Shown piece after piece: positions 38,416 through 49,170 of a stretch of 64,000 nucleotides of DNA. The notes under the pieces are model-generated. The model was not told the DNA's origin. It made no database searches and worked only from the letters and a program-made list of their open reading frames with translations. The DNA is from Antedon mediterranea (Eukaryota > Echinodermata > Crinoidea > Comatulida > Antedonidae), in assembly GCF_964355755.1 (NCBI RefSeq), contig NC_092672.1, forward strand, positions 10,224,501 through 10,288,500, in the 5' to 3' direction. A program made the position numbers and the translations under genes. Every line of letters starts with the position of its first letter. Position 1 is the stretch's first letter.

Positions 38416-38905
38416 TCTAGGACCTGGGTCAGATTTGTATGCAATTAATTTAGGAGAGATTATCTCAACTGTTATAGGATAATTTGACCCCAAGGAACGA
38501 CATGGGATATGTGCCAAATTTGCTATCCGAGGCGAACATGCCCAAAACCGGGGTCAAAGGTTAAAAATGTGTGGTTCTTATATCTCGACAACCACTTGTC
38601 GTACAGATTTGGTTTTGGTGTCAAATTGTTCAAAATATAAATATTTATATTCGGTCTAACACAGCTTTTAGCGAGAAAATGACCGGAAATGCTTTTACTG
38701 ACCTTTGACCCAAAAATGACCAAAAAACACATTTTCAGGTTAAATTATTCTTTAAAATGCCAATGGACAAACTGTATGATATCAAATGAAAGCATACATA
38801 ATGTATTACCCACTGCTACCCAACTTGTATTGAAAATATTTAATTATGAAGCTAATTGTATGGAAAATGTGCATATTTTGATTACTTTTATAGAACAAAT
38901 AAAAA
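38416..38905. mobile_element. Unclassified insertion in the 3' exon of gene 3
   Basis: The acceptor TTTTCTTTTTTAG (ends 38,415), intact in gene 2, is followed here by about 490 bp of unrelated DNA carrying inverted GGGTCAAAGGT / GACCTTTGACCC words. The expected UTR sequence (GGATGTTATCTGATCAAC) resumes at 38,921. A second, uninterrupted acceptor-plus-UTR copy lies at 39,154. Confidence 0.5.
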
Positions 38906-39310
38906 AAATAATATTAAAATGGATGTTATCTGATCAACGATATAATGTTATCAACAAGCATGATGTGGTGTAGTGTTTCTTAAATCAATGTATATAGGCC
39001 TATAATAATGTGATTGTATTTTGTATTATTATTATAGATGTTTACTAATTAGTTTATATTGAACAATGTCTATAAAAGTACTTTGACAAGAATTGCATTA
39101 TCTTACATTCAATTCAATTCAAATAAACAACGGAGTTTTTGTTTTCTTTTTAGGAAACATTCTTTGGACAACTTTGGAATAAAGATTAAATTTGTTTGGA
39201 TGTTATCTGATCAACAACACACATGTACGTTATCAAAAATCATGATGTGGTGTAGTCTTTCTTAAATGTATTTTTTGTTATCCTATCTTATTAAGTTTCT
39301 TATTTATGTA
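38906..39310 (+). other. Duplicated 3' UTR exon of gene 3
   Basis: Two copies of the family 3' UTR exon: a partial one at about 38,921-39,000 and a complete one with its own acceptor from 39,154. Both contain GGATGTTATCTGATCAAC and CATGATGTGGTGTAGT, as in gene 2. The second is probably the exon used. Confidence 0.5.
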
Positions 39311-39890
39311 GGCCTATAATAATGTGTATTTTGCTTGTATTATTTAAAAACCTAATCTAAAATATTAATTTTCCAACGTCTTAATCGTGATTAAGAATTA
39401 TTGATGTATTGATCTGTGGAAGATGAAATGAATACTTGGTGATTAACGCCATAAAAGAGAAAACAAAATAATTAGCTTATAATAAATTATTATTGTTTAT
39501 TTTGTGTTTGAATGTTTATTATATTATTTATATAATATTTATTTGAGAAACTTAACAAGCCATATCGTGGTATGGTCAAAAACTATTAAGTTGATAAAAT
39601 GTCATCATAAATATCGTTTAGCATAATACTAATTAATTATTGTACGGTGTATTTCCCCCTCAAAACATCAAAATTAATCAGAATTCGAATTGTTATTCCA
39701 TAGAAAACCCGAATAAAACTAACTTTTTCGGGAATTTTTTTTTTCCATTACATTTTTGGTCAAAGATAATAAATATTTGGAAATCAGTGTCATTGTTTTC
39801 GACAGTATACACATTATTTATACATGTATTGTCTTTTATCCGATATGAACAAAATATATTAATTTCGCTTGCATTATGCACTAACTGCAT

Positions 39891-39978
39891 ACTTTTGAAA
39901 TAATAATATTATTATTTTGGTCAAAAAACCCTTACCTGCGATTGCGTAGATGGGTATTGACCTTAGTGAAAAGAGTAG
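39891..39978 (+). pseudogene. Decayed EGF exon (relic)
   Basis: Aligns to gene 1 exon 11 and its acceptor: GCATTATGCACTAACTGCAT, ACTTTTG, then TTTTGGTCAAAAAACCCTTA, TGCGATTGCGTAGATGGGTA and AGTGAAAAG. The acceptor AG is lost, the first half of the module has degenerated to ATT repeats, and a stop interrupts the frame. It shows that an EGF-bearing family member once lay downstream of gene 3. Confidence 0.75.
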
Positions 39979-40122
39979 ACAAAATCTACATTGTAAAATA
40001 TTAGGCCTGAATACTTTTTAAAATACAATAAACAATTTAAATTTTAAAATTGTTGTTTTACATGACAGTTATTAAAATAATTTATTGCCTACTTGTTGTT
40101 GCTTTGAACTATAAATTGTAAA

Positions 40123-41447
40123 TCTATATATAAATTATGGTTAATTCTGACATAGGCGAGCACAATGCAAAAACTTCGGTACAAATCTCCGCCTTGGATA
40201 CCTACCTTATCTATCCGAGATGTACCGCGAAACGTAGATTTGATAACATTAGTGTGCACGCCGACGCTATTGTTCCATATTTATATCTTAGGAAGATATT
40301 ATAAAGAGTTTTTTAACAACATTTATGATTTCAACATTAGATTTTCCTCTCAATTTCAATTCTTCCCGGTCAAAGTAATTTCCGGGTTTAAGATAAGTTC
40401 ACCTTGAAACGACCTGGTTTCAAATATTTTCTCTCTTTTAAACAAAAGGGAGCAGTTAAAATAATAGATTTGACCCTAAAGGTGACTGGAAACAGGCACT
40501 TTCCATCAATCAATACAGTGTCCCTTTGGAAGACGAAAAAAAATCAGATAGTAGGAGTCATAGCCATTTCAGTTTTTTGTTTATTTTAAAACACCACGCG
40601 TGTGTGAAGGTACAGTAGTTAAATTATACTGCAAATTAATAAAGATCAAATTAAATATACGTCATAAAGAATCAGAATATATTGTGGGGAATAGTATTAT
40701 AAAATTACATAGGGAGATTTGATGATAAGACATTTTTCGAGTGAAATCCCGATAGCTGAGTTTTATTGAGAAGCTTGCAGGAATAACTGTAGGCTATCTT
40801 CCTGTGTCCCGTTAGGACCGAGATGTCTGCCCATGTTGCAAGCTGTAATGTCTTCTTTCTTGGGCCCACTCTGTTACGGCAGTTTCAAAAGATGATTAAA
40901 TTAAATAATGTATTAATAATTATTAGGATGGTATTCATTTGAATAAACGCCTCTCCAATAAAACATCACTTTGAATAATTACCCCCCCCCCCCAACCCAA
41001 CTATCCAATAAACGTCCATCCACATATTTATAATAACACAATTATACTATTTGTAGTAGAATTCACCGCACTGTTATCTACAAAATTTACCAAGCATTTG
41101 TTATTCTTTTTTACCACTTTTCATATCTACTGTATTAGAGGATTTCATTTGATTATAAATGTTACCATATTATTAAAACTAAAAAATTTAACATATATCC
41201 CTCGAATAAGCACCTCCCTCAAATGACCTCCGCCTCTCCAAAGGGCCCTACCAAACAATAAAAACTATACTTTAAAATGTTATTAATCATCTAAAACACT
41301 GTGAAACAAAGTAGTTTAGTTTTACGAATGTCAAGCATTTTCAATAATGGTAACCGACAGAAAATGTATAAGGAGAACATTATCATTCCGAGAACCATCG
41401 TCTACACTTCCTAGAGGGGGAGCGAGCGAAGCGAGCTCACCCTCTAG
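40123..41447 (+). mobile_element. Non-autonomous Helitron between genes 3 and 4
   Basis: Begins TCTATATATAAATTATGG and ends with a palindromic CTAGAGGGGGAGC ... CCCTCTAG, inserted between A (40,122) and T (41,448). It shares its 5' end, GAGAACCATC and the hairpin-CTAG 3' end with the 22,395-23,696 element; interiors differ, as is usual for Helitrons. It is 1325 bp with no Rep/helicase frame. It contains AATAAACG-type repeats and a C-run near 40,982. Confidence 0.75.
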
Positions 41448-41909
41448 TAATATAAATAATAGAAAACATGCATACTAATTTTGAATAGGCCTTTAATCGT
41501 ATAATCGCAACGTAAAATACAATTTTACATATGCCGTTTTTCTCTTTTTCATTCGATTCTGCAGCTGTCACACACTAAATAGATTCTAACTGACTTCTAA
41601 AAATAATCTAGAAATGAGTCTAGCTGTATTAAATAATATCCGTTGCCGTTTTTTTTTAGTGTTGCATCAAATATATTTAATCATACTCCCATAATCGGTA
41701 TATAGTTTCCCCTTTTTCATATTTTTTTTATCATCTTTATATTTATTTATTATTTCATTTTTCACTTTCTTATCAGTGGGAGATTCTTTCCATTTTTTCC
41801 AAACCCTATGTCAATTAAAATGTTTTTAACACAAATATTAATGTTTTACGCAAAAAAAATACCTTGTTTAAACGTTGAGTTGTTACACTACATGATTCCA
41901 TCGCTTTTA

Positions 41910-42088
41910 AGCGTGGTTCCCACTAGCGACGCAACACAAGGACGTAACGCAACGAAAGTGAATTGACCAATCACAAGCGATGGCTTATTCGCTTGTGATT
42001 GCTAACTGTCTATAACTTCGCTTGTCATTGGTTAAAATGCTTGCGTTGCGTTTACGTCCTTGCGTTACGTTCTAGTGGGAACCAAGCT
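41910..42088. mobile_element. Harbinger-like MITE, GGTTCCCACTAG family, copy 1
   Basis: TIRs GTGGTTCCCACTAGCGACGC and GTTCTAGTGGGAACCAAGCT, flanked by TTA on both sides (41,907-41,909; 42,089-42,091). Non-coding, 179 bp. Further copies at 51,490-51,657 (left end degenerate) and 62,862-63,059, and a fragment at 42,195-42,260. Confidence 0.8.
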
Positions 42089-42194
42089 TTACGGTGATTC
42101 AAGTTGTTATTATGGCGTTGTTATTGCGTTTTATTTATAATTGACGGAATTAACAAGACTTTTAACTCGTCCTGACGTGATGACATGACATCTC

Positions 42195-42260
42195 TTACCA
42201 CTAGGACGTTGCGCAACCCAAGCGAGTTGACCAATGACAAGCGACAGATTATCCATTGAT
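42195..42260. mobile_element. Truncated fragment of the GGTTCCCACTAG MITE
   Basis: CCACTAGGACGTTGCGCAAC and GAGTTGACCAATGACAAGCG match the reverse complement of the right half of the copy at 51,490-51,657. No terminal repeat pair is present. Confidence 0.6.
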
Positions 42261-42455
42261 GGAAAGTGCATTGATCAAATCACTTGAATTCTGTTCCTAG
42301 GAATCTAGCAAATCCCTTAATTATTTATGTAAATATTATGCATTAAACAAAACAACATAAACAGCTGGAAAGAACGATAAAATTCGCAGTGTTAGCGTTT
42401 GTATTGCATATTTCTACGAAATAAACTATTGCAGTGCCTCTTAAACATGTAGCAG

Positions 42456-42600
42456 CAGTTTGAATAAGACATAGTTCACACTACGATCGTTGTTCTGCTT
42501 CACTGTTTTTAAAAATAACCGATATCGCAACAGGGTATGTTCTATTTTTATATTGAAAATCCAACAGCTTGTCTTCTCACCAACACTTCAGTGGCATCCA
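42456..42600 (+). promoter_or_regulatory. Promoter module A and leader of gene 4
   Basis: CAGTTTGAATAAGACATAG, GTTCTGCTTCAC, ACCGATATCGCAAC, TTCTATTTTTATA and the leader TTCAGTGGCATCC occur in the same order as before genes 2 and 3. Confidence 0.5.
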
Positions 42601-42612
42601 CTAAATACCAAT

Positions 42613-43104
42613 ATGTATTCAATTTTGTTCCTGACGAGAATTGTAGTTCTCGTTCATCATTTAAGCTCTAGTGTAACTGGTAAGTTTTTTTGTGTGTTTT
42701 GTTTACAAATAATATGAAAATGTTATGGCAGCCCCTGCATCTGTACGTATTGGCCAAAGTGTGCACTGGACGAGACAATGTAATATAGGACCAATTGACA
42801 TTTTCGTTCGCGACAATCGTCGGCCAGAAATAGCCATTACTCAAATTTTTTTTTTATTTATTTTTTTTTAAATTGATATCTGTATACTCTGATGCCATAC
42901 AGAAGCTATTACATTTTCCTACAGACTCTAGAAGCTTACTTTGACGTTTCTATTTTAGCACTTCCATGTGAAGCTGACCAATTTAGCTGTAAAACAAGTG
43001 GTGAATGTATACCGTCTACGCGTGTTTGTGATTGGATCCAAGACTGCCGCGATAATTCAGATGAGATCAAGTGTTCCCCCGGTAGTGCAAATTTCCTTGG
43101 GTAA
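42613..43104 (+). CDS. Gene 4: small secreted single-LDLa protein
   Basis: Exons 42613-42679 and 42959-43104 join to 213 nt (70 aa plus stop). Signal peptide MYSILFLTRIVVLVHH, then one complete LDLa: LPCEADQFSC, GECIPSTRVC, DWIQDCRDNSDEIKC, six Cys with all calcium ligands in place. A short GSANFLG tail ends at TAA. The exon continues to a donor at 43,132; its full length of 174 nt keeps the phase-1 symmetry of family LDLa exons. The mature product would be roughly one free LDLa domain of about 50 residues, unusual for this module, which normally occurs in arrays. A weaker 3' acceptor for a UTR exon is at 43,676. Confidence 0.75.
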
Positions 43105-43384
43105 TACTTTGAATCACCAGTAATATAACATTGTAAGTTCTGTAGTGCGGCTCTATTTTTGCTATTCTAAATGGAGATGAATAATTTGGTCTAACAGTCC
43201 GCTGGACTGAATTGCGCACGAATGTAGACGCATAATTATATCAATCTGCTCGTGTACAATAGCTACCAAGCGGCAATTAATGAACGGCAGGGCTGGACAA
43301 TTATTGTCCTACTAGGTCTATTCTTTATATTTTTTTGTTGCTAAAGATAGTTACTGTAGCGTACTGTATGTATATAATCTTATT

Positions 43385-43470
43385 ATGTACAAATAATGGA
43401 TATTTATGAGCGTGATGGTACAAATATTGCAAGAGGTGAAAGATGAAAGATTATATGACCTTTCATCTTT
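43385..43470. mobile_element. Fragment of the ACAAATAATGG palindromic MITE
   Basis: TACAAATAATGGATATTTAT, GTGATGGTACAAATA and AGGTGAAAGATGAAAG match the left arm of the element at 45,125-45,315. Confidence 0.5.
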
Positions 43471-43679
43471 CATCTGTTTTACCGACAACTGATGGTATTT
43501 CACGGAGCATGCGCAAGATTGATAAGGCATTTGTGTTTTATAGTGGGACACACAATGGTCCAACCAAATGACATGAATGTTTTTACTGTAGGCATAGGCC
43601 TATACTTTATTGTATCAACAAAATTGATTAATTATCTTAAGAATCCAAATAAATAATTCTTTTCTTCCATATTAGAAAA

Positions 43680-44447
43680 TATTCGCCAAGTCATCAAGTC
43701 AAGTTTGGCGCCATCGATAAGCTTCATTTTGTGCATTGTTTCTTAATTCTATATGTAGGCAAATAATGTGTTTGTATATGCTTGTGTTAATCTTTTAACA
43801 TATTTTAAAGTAATAATTTTCCAAAATCAATGTCTCAATATTTATTTAAAATCATTTAATAACTTAAAGTCAGTAACATACCGTGTTTTGGTCATTATAG
43901 CATCTAAATAAATAAACAAAAACACTCTTAAATGAATAAAATGCAATCATAAGTAAAAGACTGTGATCTATTGTTTAACATAATTTAATTATTTAAAATA
44001 TCAAGAAAAAACTCAACTTTGGAATGTGTATTATTTGCATAAGCCACTGTCACCAGTATTTTTATTCACGAAGCGGGATCTTCGGATAGATACTTTTATA
44101 TATATAAACAAAACAGGCATGAAAATTATTTCTAAACCGCCCGGTGATATACTGAAATGTAATTAATTGATTTGAAACGATAAGATGAGGAAATCTGTGA
44201 GAATGAGAAAAAGTTTCTCCAACCGAGATTCAAACCCGGACCTTCTGCTTAATATGCAGATGTCCTAACTATTCGACCACTGGAATAAGCGCGCATTCAT
44301 GAATAGTTTTCATCAATGGATTGCCTGCGAATCTTTCATCATGTTTAAGTCACGGTTGCCTACGGCTACTACTAATATAACTTGAATTATACTAAAGAAT
44401 ATTCGATTTCACTTGCTGAAAACAAAAAGAATGTAATGAAAATGTAT
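43680..44447. other. Intergenic DNA between genes 4 and 5
   Basis: AT-rich, no gene. Contains the tRNA-like element at 44,216-44,286. Confidence 0.5.
44216..44286 (-). tRNA. tRNA-like sequence, probably the head of a SINE
   Basis: Read on the minus strand it folds as a cloverleaf. Acceptor ATTCCAG/TTGGAGA pairs 6 of 7 with two wobbles, the D stem is GTC/GAC, and the anticodon stem TCTGC/GCAGA has a 7-base loop ATATTAA (anticodon AUU). The T stem CCGGG/CTCGG carries the loop TTTGAAT, which also forms the B box. The first acceptor pair is mismatched and the anticodon is unusual, so a tRNA-derived SINE or pseudogene is likelier than a working tRNA. Confidence 0.5.
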
Positions 44448-44570
44448 TACCTTGAGCGTTGCTTAGATTAAAAGATAATATATAATATACTATAATAATA
44501 TAATATTATTAGAACGATTAAAGACGGGAAGGACACACAAAGGGATAGGCAAATAAATAATCTCGAAGTT
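44448..44570 (+). promoter_or_regulatory. Promoter module B of gene 5
   Basis: ATTACCTTGAGCGTTGCTTA, TTAGAACGATTAAAGACGGG, AAGGACACACAAAGGGATAG and GCAAATAAATAATC are shared in order with genes 6 and 7 at a similar distance from the ATG (about 140-190 bp for the core). Confidence 0.5.
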
Positions 44571-44696
44571 ACCGGTATTACTATGACCGGTTCGTAATAT
44601 ACAGGCGTGTATATAGATGACAGAATTTTAACACTTGCGGTATTGAATTCTTATTTGTACACAATTCAGTTCTTCCATAATAGCGTATTCATCAAT

Positions 44697-47600
44697 ATGT
44701 ATACATTGTTATTTTTGAGTGTGTTTGTTCTCCTTCCTTCAAGTTCAAGCTCTGCATCTGGTGGTAAGTTTTTAACAAACATTAGGAATTTGATTTTGCA
44801 CATTCCTAATGTATAAATACCCGTATATAATAATAATAGTAATAACACCACCACTAATAATAACAATAATAATCAGTAGGGCAATCATAACCTAGGTGAA
44901 CAGAATAGGGTGGGTTCTTGAATTTAATTTTCTTTTTTTACAAACGTTTTATAACTCAAACTTCTTGGTGTACATTGTATATAACATTCATAAAATATAT
45001 TATATAACACCTATATAAATTCCTGTCATTTGATTGGACGAATGTGGGTCACATGGCGTGCAATAGTACGCACTATTCAACGATCGTTAAATAGTACTTT
45101 TTGAAACATTTTTGTTTGTTATTTAGATGTTATATAAAACAAATAATGAATGTTTTGTATTCGTGTAATGGTACAAATAATGGCACTTGGTGAATGATGA
45201 AAGGTTATATCAACTCGGCTTTGCCTCGTTGATATAACCGTTCATCATTCACCTCGTGCCATTATTTGTACCATTGCACTCATAAACATTCATTATTTGT
45301 ATACTATTATATTAGAAATTTGATTTCTGTTGATATTTAAAAGGTGAATTCAAATAAACGTGATGCTAAATTGATTACATCTATAGTAATGTATGGAATA
45401 ACAATCTGTGATCTGATATATTTAATTTCAATGTGGCTAGATTTATTTAATTTAATGTAATAAATTGTTCATAACCATTCTTTATTTTGAACTTGACAAA
45501 AGAAATGTTTGGCATTTTATAAGTGGATGTTATCTATTTTTGTTTTTTTTGTTTTGCCAATAAGTGATGCATACGATATTACTCACAAGTCTGGGTAAAA
45601 CACAATCTTTTTTTAAATAAAAAATCATATTTATTAATTTTTATTTCAAATAATACTGGCTTTTCTATTTTAGATGGTCTATGTGGGGAAAATGAGTTTA
45701 CGTGTTTAACTAGTCGTGACTGTATAGACTCGTTATTCGTGTGTGATAAGGACGAAGATTGCGCTGATGGGTCAGATGAATACAACTGCATGACTACTGC
45801 ACGTACGTGTAAATGTGTGTGATGTGCCCAAATATGGTATTGATATGCCCAAGTATGGTCCATATATGGACACATCGCAATTTTTTTGGTCACATAATGT
45901 TTGATAGCGTAGACCACCACGTAAGGCCACAACCGCTTTTCCACTCCACTTCCCTCATTCACTCTCTCTCGCCTATAAGTTCAATAGTAGCCCCTTTCTG
46001 CCTTCCCGAATGATATTAAAGCTCAGATACAGGCATGAATTTTAAATATAAACTCTGGTTAATTGTACATAATCAAATATTTGTAACAGAAATCTAGACG
46101 AAAAAACATGAATTTCCCTTAATATGGTCAAATATAAAATTTGGCAAAATTCTGCCATAAAAACCAGGAAGACTTTTTTCAATATTTGGTTAAACCTAAT
46201 GTAATAACATGTCTGGTGACTCCCTAAAAGGTGAAAAAAGATGGTGGATATACAGTGGATAATTTTTGCTATAGCATGAAAATAAAAATCTGAAATTGAA
46301 TAAAATTACCAGAAATGTAAAATTCAAGTTTTATTACTTATATTTAGTCATCTAATAACATTTTTTACTACACCGTTTATTTTTCATAGCTTTTTAAAAT
46401 GCCTCTCTATTTACAAAATATGTGTACAAAAGAATAGAGATTTTATTGTGTAATTTGAACTATCCCCCCACTGATAAGAAAGTGCTTATTTTTAACAAGC
46501 TCGTGTAACACAAATAAAATTCCTAAAATTATGAAACATAGGGGAAACTATAGATCGATAATTATTGGAATGTATGATCAATAGAAATGTTTTGCCTGTA
46601 CCTGGCCTTTAAAACTACACTCAATTGTAAATGATTGTATTTCTTCTTCATATTATAGTCATATTGTATTTTCTGTTTATGTGGATATTTGCATTTGAAT
46701 TTAATTTAATTAAAAACAGTTATATCACAATAGATTTCGGTCAGCAGGTTGGAGACTTTTTCTTTACGACACCGCCCGCCGGAGGAGATTACTCTACAAC
46801 TGGTTAGTACACGATCTTATTGTTTAAATGTAACACTCGTTTTAAAAAGGTAGGCCTACTATTTAGCTAGAGTATTTATGTAGGCCTATGATTAACCGCT
46901 AGAAAATATAACGTTTTTAACTTCACAAACGTTGTTGATAGCCATATCATTCATTGGCGCTATTAAGACTTACAATATTAACATTATGTTCATTTATTAA
47001 TTGAACCAGATCCGTGCAACCCAAACCCTTGTGGACCGTTTGGAGAATGTAACACTAACTTTCTTATTCGTCTGTTACACGGGGAGTTCAAATGCGACTG
47101 TTTTAAAGGACATAAAGGACAGTTTTGTGATATCGGTATGTCACTTTTTTTCTAATTCATTATTATATTAATGAAAGTATACACATTTGCGACAATATAA
47201 CCGTTCATTCCATATACGTAACAAAATACAAATATGCAGAAAAATTATGTAAATTAAAACTATAAATTTTCTATCTATTATTTTAATATACAAACGTGCA
47301 ATATTGAACGATAATAATTTATCTACAATATAGATCTTTGTGACTGTGGTAAAAATGGAGAATGTAAATTTGGATTCTTTAGAACTTATTGCGAATGTGA
47401 AGATGGTTATAGTGGTAAAAACTGTGAAAACGGTAGGTAAAAGTTTTTTAATGTAATTTTGCTACCATACACTCAACAAACCTAACAAATTCGCCTGAAA
47501 ATACTACTGTGATTACATGATATGGTAAACGTTGTGAAAATTAGGGAAAGGTTGAAATATGAAAAATCACAAAAATAGTGTACTTGTAGGCCTACTTCTG

Positions 47601-48172
47601 CTACTAATTTGAACTGACAGTGTTGAAAATTAATTATTAACTGCGCATGATCCGGAATTATTTAACCGAGCATCAGATCAGACACACCTCGTCATTACTC
47701 GTCTTCAATCACTCACATGTACAATCTTATTTATCCAGAGTAGAAGGGCATCATGGATAATACAGGCTACTGTAGAAATGGTACCACATGTTTGAGAAAT
47801 TGCGTCGATGATAACTAGATAAATGTGTATTTGTTTACATTATATGCCTTTGATGGAAATAATGTTTCCACACGTCTCATGCTTAGTAAGCGCAATAATA
47901 GATACAAACGATTTTATTGTCCTTATTGATCATGACGCCATTTAACTAAATTTAATTGCAACGATTGCTGGAAAGTTTTAATTTTGTGAAAATATGTCCA
48001 AATAATTTCCACCTCTCATCCATAATTCCGGTATAAAGTGGTCGATCAAAATTATTTATTTTGAATATTGAAACATTTATTTTTATTTACTGTAGCATAC
48101 TGTTTTAACGGGATTTAATCACTATCTCATTTGTTGTTTTTTTTAGGAAACGACCATCCAGACACACGATAG
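44697..48172 (+). CDS. Gene 5: secreted protein with one LDLa and two EGF modules
   Basis: Exons 44697-44763, 45674-45802, 46734-46802, 47010-47135, 47334-47432, 48147-48172 join to 516 nt (171 aa plus stop), all phase-1 introns. Signal peptide [13 protein letters not shown], then SSSSSASG. Exon 2: LDLa with [13 protein letters not shown]. Exon 3: linker ending AGGDYSTT. Exon 4: EGF of the PCNPNPCG type. Exon 5: short EGF (CDCGKNGEC ... [12 protein letters not shown]). The last exon encodes GNDHPDTR. The exon 4 acceptor has moved: the AG used by paralogues is AA here, and the AG 9 nt downstream keeps the frame. A dead EGF exon lies in the last intron (47,490-47,555). Secretion is inferred from the signal peptide; partner unknown. 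Confidence 0.82.
45125..45315. mobile_element. Palindromic MITE in gene 5 intron 1
   Basis: The arms share ACAAATAATGAATGTTT, AATGGTACAAATAATGGCAC, GAATGATGAA and GGTTATATCAAC, mirrored around a GC-richer 10-base centre. The whole ~190 bp can fold into one hairpin. Located in intron 1 of gene 5; non-coding. Confidence 0.75.
45803..46733. other. Gene 5 intron 2
   Basis: Holds a fragment of the 3,619-3,780 MITE family (about 45,820-45,925; AATATGGTATTGATATG, TGTTTGATAGCGTAGAC). Otherwise AT-rich with no feature seen. Confidence 0.5.
47490..47555 (+). pseudogene. Decayed EGF exon in gene 5 last intron
   Basis: AATACTACTGTGATTACATG followed by ATATGGTAAACGTTGTGAAAA matches the 3' half of gene 6 exon 8 (TACTACTGTGATTGCCCGG, TATGGTAAACGTTGTGAAAA). 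A deletion shifts the frame, TAG follows GAAAAT, and the donor is GGGAAAGG instead of GGGTAAGG. Gene 5 therefore once had at least one more EGF. Confidence 0.75.
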
Positions 48173-48493
48173 AATCAAAGTTGAAAATGAAAGTTAGTTG
48201 GTTGGGAAAACGGCCGATGAAAAATGACTTTTTCGTGCTGAAATACTTTTTCAATATAGTTATCATCAGCTTTATTTTGTTGTTTAAAGATGTATTGAAA
48301 CATTAGTAAATCATACTGCGAATATGCAACTTTGTAATTTTAATAAAGTCATTAATTTCCAAAGAAAACACAGACAGTTATTTTCACTTAAAAAAGGAAA
48401 AAAAAACCTATTTGAAAAAAAACAAACTATATGTTTTGCTTGCAGTTAAGGTTTTACAGGGAAATAATTGTACGTTTACCTGTAATATGTTCC

Positions 48494-48499
48494 AATAAA
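48494..48499 (+). terminator. Probable poly(A) signal of gene 5
   Basis: AATAAA followed by GTGTTTTGTAT-rich DNA, homologous to the signal region of gene 6 at 53,119. An earlier AATAAA lies near 48,342. Confidence 0.5.
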
Positions 48500-48970
48500 G
48501 CAATAGTTATCTCTGCATTATTTGTGTTTTGTATATTTTATTTGAAATCTAATCAAATTACATTGCATGCGGTCGTAAAGATTTAACAATAATGTTACAT
48601 CAGCAGCAAGTAAAAAGAGGTTTGTCAGCTGGTTTACTTGGCAAGCTAACATAATGTTTAAGTTTGAGCCAGTCTGCAAACTAAAGTTTGCTAGTGAAAA
48701 TTAAGTAGCAAAATAGCATTAATGAATAGTTTCATCAATGAAAGCTCATATCAGTACGATTATTCAATTTTATTTTTAGATCATTATGTAATAACAATAC
48801 ATTAGAGTTTTAAAGTAGAATACATTTAAATAAGCCCAGAGAAATTTAAGGCTAGTTTCACCAGTAAATGAAATGACTATACATTTTGAAGTAGTGTATC
48901 ACTGCCGCCAGTACTACTTCGAATATCACTCTTCAATTATAAACATTCTATTTGCTCAAACTAAAAGAAA
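48500..48970. other. Intergenic DNA between genes 5 and 6
   Basis: AT-rich; nothing recognised before the promoter module. Confidence 0.4.
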
Positions 48971-48975
48971 GTGCA

Positions 48976-49090
48976 TTACCTTGAACCTTCCCTGGATTAA
49001 GAGATTACAATTATGCTGTTTTTAATTTCATCAAAACGATTTAAGAAGGGAAGGATACAAAAAGGGATAGGCCAAGTAATGATAAAAAGG
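48976..49090 (+). promoter_or_regulatory. Promoter module B of gene 6
   Basis: ATTACCTTGAACCTTCCCTG, GGATTAAGAG, AAAACGATTTAAGAAGGGAA, GGATACAAAAAGGGATAGGC. Ordered match to genes 5 and 7. Confidence 0.5.
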
Positions 49091-49170
49091 TATCAATGAT
49101 ACCGTTTCATTTATTTAAACATTTTCGGTCAACTAATTCAGTTCTGTAGGCCACAAATACATTCATCAAT

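Noticed and set aside
45579-45962. Minus-strand 127-codon frame
   Set aside because: Antisense of the gene 5 exon 2 LDLa running into a MITE fragment; no domain of its own.
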